Assembly (NCBI GenBank): GCA_014163555.1
Contig: JACJGO010000005.1
Coordinates: 1-64,000, forward strand
Reading direction: 5' to 3'
Length of the DNA: 64,000 nucleotides
Origin: Flavisolibacter longurius
GTDB lineage: Bacteria > Bacteroidota > Bacteroidia > Chitinophagales > Chitinophagaceae
The position numbers were made by a program, and so were the translations under genes. The notes below the pieces were generated by a model, which was not told the DNA's origin, searched no databases, and saw only the letters and a program-made list of their open reading frames with translations. Below, piece after piece: positions 60,863-64,000 of this stretch (position 1 is its first letter; every line of letters starts with the position of its first letter).

Positions 60863-63481
60863 TTAGAAATTGTTTGTACCCATATCCACGTTGCCTTCGG
60901 CACGGGTGTTTTTGCGTTTGAACAGCGATGCATCCATTTTACCGAAGCGGTAATTAAAGTTCAGGCGGAAAACCTGGGGATCTCTCCGGCGTTGAACATT
61001 CTGGATGGAAAACGGTGTTTCGGTGTACTGATCGAAAAGACGGGTGCGGAAGATGTCGTTTACGTTCAGCGACAGCGACGCTACGTTGTTCTTCATAAAT
61101 TCAAAACGAACCGCAGCATCCACACCATAATTCGGACGGATAAAGCCCTGGGCAGCCGAACTGGGACCTCCCATAAAACCACCCCCGCCGCCACCAAAGC
61201 CGCGACCACCACCACCGCCGGGTGAAGAAATGATGCGTGACTGATAATCACCGGAAAGCTGTAGCGAGAAATTCTTCGGCAGCCGGAACGAGTTATTCAG
61301 CTTAAAGAAATAACTAACAAACTGGTCAGGATCGGGTTGGTTTTCCAGGTCGATTTTGGCAGTGAACAGGTTGGCGTTAGCCGTCATGTCCCAGAATTTC
61401 GTGATCTTATTCCGGCTGGTCAGTTCAAGACCCGTGATATAGCTGCTGTTGGCATTCTCAAAGGTGTTGATGAAAACATCTCCTTTTACCACTGTATCAA
61501 ACTCAAACGTCTGCAAACGGGTGATCAGGTTGTTGGTATGCTTGTAATAAGCCGAGATCAAAAGGTTATCGCGGTTCTTAAAAAGCTTGGAATAAGAAAC
61601 TTCAAATGAATTGGTAAACTCAGGCTTCAGGCCAGGATTACCACGGCTGAAGTTGAGCGAATCGGAATAATCAACAAAGGGGAACAACTGGAAGAAGTTC
61701 GGCCGGTTGATACGACGGCTGTAATTAAATTGCAGGTCGTCAAAATCGCTCAGCTTCTGGCTCAGGAATACACTCGGGAAAAGACTGACGGGGAACGAAA
61801 TGTCAAAGGTCTGTCCTTTGTTCGGTAGCGTTCCTTCATACTCGGAGCTTTCCACACGCAAACCAAGCTGGTAGCCGAAATCCTTGATGCGGTTGCTGAA
61901 CGTTGTATAGGCAGCGTACACATTATCGGTACTATTGTACAAGATGCTGTTCAATCTTCCGCCGATCTGGATGTTGTTCAGGCTATTTACTTTCCGCATT
62001 TGCGCCCTGGCACCAAATTCAATCTTTGAATTTTGCGAAAGGGGATTGGCATAATCCGTTTGCAAGGTTACGTTTTCGTTGTTGCCGGAACCATATTGTG
62101 TTTGGTTATACCGTGAACGCAAGGGATTGTTATTCTCGTCGAAATAATCTGTATAAATCAGACCGTTATTTTCGTTTTTGCTTTTGTTATACGTTACGTC
62201 GGCTGTCCACTCATGACCCGCTTTCGGGAAATTGTGCTTAAAGCTTGCCTGTGCACCTTTATTCCGGAAGTTGAATTCAGAATTGGAGATACGGTTTTGA
62301 AATTCGGTATAAAAACGGGAATCAATACCTGCCATGTTTTTGGTAAAGGAATCAACCCGGATATTGCTGATATTATCCGGCTCCATTCCACCCCGGGCAA
62401 AATTTCCGGTTACCGTTAGAGTATTGCGGTTGTCGATAAAATAATCAATACCAAACCGGCCAAAACCAAACTGGCCTTCTCCGACATTACGATCTTCCTG
62501 AACACTTTGGTTATTTCGAGACAGGTTGATGGTTTTTCTGTCTGTGGTGCCAGTGCTAATGCTTTTGCGTTGCATATACATTCCGCTGGCAAAAACATTG
62601 ATCTTTCCCTGACGAATGTTCAGGTCGCCACCGCCGCCAACTTTCCAGCGTGAATCAATATTGGCCCGTAAGTTTCCGCTGTAACCAACACGACGGTTTT
62701 TCTTCATGACAATATTCAGGATGCCGGCTGTTCCGCCGGAAGCGTCAAATTTTGCGGAAGGGTTCGTGATGATCTCAATGCTTTCAATTGCATCAGCAGG
62801 AATTTGCTCCAATGTCATTGTCGTTGGACGACCATCAACGAATATAGTAGGGGAGGTATTCCGTAAGGTAACGTTCCCGTCAATATCCACGTTTACAGAA
62901 GGCACATTCTTCATCACATCTACAGCCGTACCGCCGGCAGACGTAATGTTTTTATCGACACTGAAAATCTTACGATCGATGCCCATTGTCAGTGAAGGGC
63001 GGGATGCCGTGATGGTTACATTTCCCATCACTTTTTCATCCACCTCAATAGCAATGTTGCCAAGGTCTTTATCCAGGGCGCCCAGCATTGCCGACATATC
63101 GCCACCCTGCATGGCATCGCGGTTGGGCATTTCAAAGGCTACCTGTTTTTGAAAGGGTTTAAAACCAATACCGCTTACTTTTAATTGGTAGCGTCCCATC
63201 AGCGGAACATTTTCAACAGAAAAATTGCCGCCTTTATCGGTCAGCATTCCACCAATAATTTCTTCTTTCATTTTTTTGGAAGCAGTATCCATACGGCTGG
63301 TTACCAGCGTCACTGAGGCCGCTTCTATTCCCTTGTTGCCGGCATCAACCACCTTGCCATAAAACCGCCCGGTTGGCATTTGTCCGCCAGGCCGGGCGCC
63401 CCGCATCATCGGGTTTTGGGCTTGGGCCATGTTTGATAGGGTAATGAGAGCGAAACTCATCAAAGCAATAATTTTCTTCAT
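60863..63481 (-). CDS. TonB-dependent receptor-like outer-membrane beta-barrel protein
   Basis: From the ATG at 63481 the product is 872 residues. It has a signal peptide (MKKIIALMSFALITLSNMAQAQ), a CarboxypepD_reg-like domain (GRFYGKVVDAGNKGIEAASV), a plug (VTITASRPSLTMGIDRKIFS, VMKNVPSVNVDIDGNV, IFVDGRPTTMTLEQIPADAI, GGTAGILNIVMKKN) and a barrel (FSRGNPGLKPEFTNSFEVSY). It is the OMP_b-brl_3 type without a SusD partner. A glycine-rich stretch near residue 765-790 (GGGGRGFGGGGGG) interrupts the barrel. The frame extends to 63517, but a -7 box at 63500-63507 excludes that start. Confidence 0.92.
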   Translation of the reverse strand: MKKIIALMSFALITLSNMAQAQNPMMRGARPGGQMPTGRFYGKVVDAGNKGIEAASVTLVTSRMDTASKKMKEEIIGGMLTDKGGNFSVENVPLMGRYQLKVSGIGFKPFQKQVAFEMPNRDAMQGGDMSAMLGALDKDLGNIAIEVDEKVMGNVTITASRPSLTMGIDRKIFSVDKNITSAGGTAVDVMKNVPSVNVDIDGNVTLRNTSPTIFVDGRPTTMTLEQIPADAIESIEIITNPSAKFDASGGTAGILNIVMKKNRRVGYSGNLRANIDSRWKVGGGGDLNIRQGKINVFASGMYMQRKSISTGTTDRKTINLSRNNQSVQEDRNVGEGQFGFGRFGIDYFIDNRNTLTVTGNFARGGMEPDNISNIRVDSFTKNMAGIDSRFYTEFQNRISNSEFNFRNKGAQASFKHNFPKAGHEWTADVTYNKSKNENNGLIYTDYFDENNNPLRSRYNQTQYGSGNNENVTLQTDYANPLSQNSKIEFGARAQMRKVNSLNNIQIGGRLNSILYNSTDNVYAAYTTFSNRIKDFGYQLGLRVESSEYEGTLPNKGQTFDISFPVSLFPSVFLSQKLSDFDDLQFNYSRRINRPNFFQLFPFVDYSDSLNFSRGNPGLKPEFTNSFEVSYSKLFKNRDNLLISAYYKHTNNLITRLQTFEFDTVVKGDVFINTFENANSSYITGLELTSRNKITKFWDMTANANLFTAKIDLENQPDPDQFVSYFFKLNNSFRLPKNFSLQLSGDYQSRIISSPGGGGGRGFGGGGGGFMGGPSSAAQGFIRPNYGVDAAVRFEFMKNNVASLSLNVNDIFRTRLFDQYTETPFSIQNVQRRRDPQVFRLNFNYRFGKMDASLFKRKNTRAEGNVDMGTNNF

Positions 63482-63499
63482 GCGTAAAATTTGGATGTG

Positions 63500-63507
63500 C
63501 AAAAGTA
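63500..63507 (-). promoter_or_regulatory. -7 promoter box (TACTTTTG) for the TonB-dependent receptor
   Basis: Exact TAnnTTTG on the minus strand, 18 bp before the ATG at 63481; a short leader of roughly 14 nt is predicted. Confidence 0.55.
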
Positions 63508-63666
63508 AACAGCCCAAATGGCAAGAGGTTGTTCCATTAACTTAATTTAACCTTGAAACAGAGTGTTGATAAAGCAGGCTTTTACGCTGTAAACCGCCAC
63601 CACCCCAAGTATGACCGTGTGGCTGGAGAAAATTGGTGCGATTAATTTTAACGCTTCTTTGCAGTA

Positions 63667-63696
63667 AAAAGCCTGTCAGAAAACTGACAGGCTTTT
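63667..63696 (-). terminator. terminator after tRNA-His
   Basis: Perfect 13-bp stem AAAAGCCTGTCAG/CTGACAGGCTTTT with AAAA loop and minus-strand T-run, directly behind the tRNA 3' end. Confidence 0.9.
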
Positions 63697-63697
63697 G

Positions 63698-63772
63698 GGT
63701 GGCTAACCGGGCTCGAACCGGCGACCCTCAGAACCACAATCTGATGCTCTAACCAACTGAGCTATAACCACC
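63698..63772 (-). tRNA. tRNA-His (anticodon GTG)
   Basis: On the minus strand the sequence folds as a cloverleaf. The acceptor is GTGGTTA/TAGCCAC with one G-U pair, the D arm has AGCTCAGTTGGTTAGAGC, the anticodon stem TCAGA/TCTGA encloses loop TTGTGGT with anticodon GTG, and the T arm has GGTTCGAGCC. An extra G at 63772 opposite the discriminator C73 is the G-1 identity element of histidine tRNA, encoded in the gene. CCA is not encoded. A -7 box and a strong terminator bracket it, so it is transcribed alone. Confidence 0.96.
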
Positions 63773-63786
63773 ATTTTTGGAGAGTG

Positions 63787-63794
63787 CAAAAATA
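63787..63794 (-). promoter_or_regulatory. -7 promoter box (TATTTTTG) for tRNA-His
   Basis: Exact TAnnTTTG on the minus strand 15 bp before the tRNA 5' end, with a TTTG at 63810-63813 as a possible -33 element. From 63795 to the window end I see no gene. Confidence 0.55.
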
Positions 63795-64000
63795 ATGGAT
63801 TGATGAATACAAATGAAACGCTGGAAAAAAATTCTTTCTCTCCGGAAACGAATCTTCAGAACGTGCCCGTCGAATTAGTTTCATTCTCGTTTTGAAAACC
63901 TAAAAAAGAATTCAACAAAACAAAAGCATCAAATAAAACTGATGTCACTTTCATTTGCTAATCACGAATGCTTTTTGAGATAGGCTTACCTGACACAAAT

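Noticed and set aside
63698-63772. tRNA-His as an integration hotspot
   Set aside because: No integrase, direct repeat of the tRNA 3' end or foreign cargo is visible next to it in this window.

Overview
The window comes from the chromosome of a Bacteroidota bacterium, most likely family Chitinophagaceae. The evidence is a T9SS-sorted M43 metalloprotease, TonB-dependent receptor and DUF5686 outer-membrane proteins, an M56/BlaI pair, LytS/LytTR two-component genes, DUF1835, DUF4256 and DUF885 proteins, and many exact Bacteroidota -7 promoter boxes (TAnnTTTG). Genus cannot be fixed from the sequence alone.

Left edge (1-1717): a decayed accessory patch. It holds the C-terminal end of an IS110-like transposase, an orphan lipoprotein, the 3' end of a tyrosine recombinase, an array of CTTCG/CGAAG pentamers with exact 11-bp period on both arms of a dyad, and a row of G-runs about 10 bp apart with G-quadruplex potential. 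No intact mobile element remains.

1.7-13.5 kb: DUF5686 outer-membrane protein, the cbpA-cbpM co-chaperone pair, a TerB-like protein, DoxX, a DUF1028 protein, an SDR convergent with and overlapping a GT2 glycosyltransferase, an SRPBCC protein, a lactonase-type beta-propeller and a stand-alone CheY-like receiver.

13.5-28.9 kb: SGNH hydrolase, LytS/LytTR pair, futalosine-pathway mqnE, the giant M43/T9SS protease, DUF4256, GNAT, a PGM1-like ATP-grasp peptide ligase, DUF885 hydrolase, a nucleoside permease and a metalloprotease lipoprotein.

29-53 kb: mostly housekeeping: trxA, dnaE, NlpC/P60 hydrolase, a Wzx-like flippase, M1 and M24 peptidases, an orphan peptide-binding lipoprotein, topoisomerase IV (parE - DUF1835 - parC in one operon), smpB with a co-transcribed unknown gene and accD, a coiled-coil membrane protein, holA and ribF.

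53-64 kb: purM, an M56/BlaI module with twin operators, ftsE, a three-gene sugar/glycosyltransferase operon, a TonB-dependent receptor and tRNA-His(GTG).

I found no CRISPR array, prophage or obvious defence island. The most unusual material is non-coding: the 11-bp phased dyad array (1344-1449), the G-run array (1482-1582), a 178-bp MITE-like element (39189-39366) and a four-helix nested hairpin (40924-41027), the last two flanking one aminopeptidase gene, plus promoters abutting start codons (purM, mqnE, ribF) that predict leaderless or nearly leaderless mRNAs.
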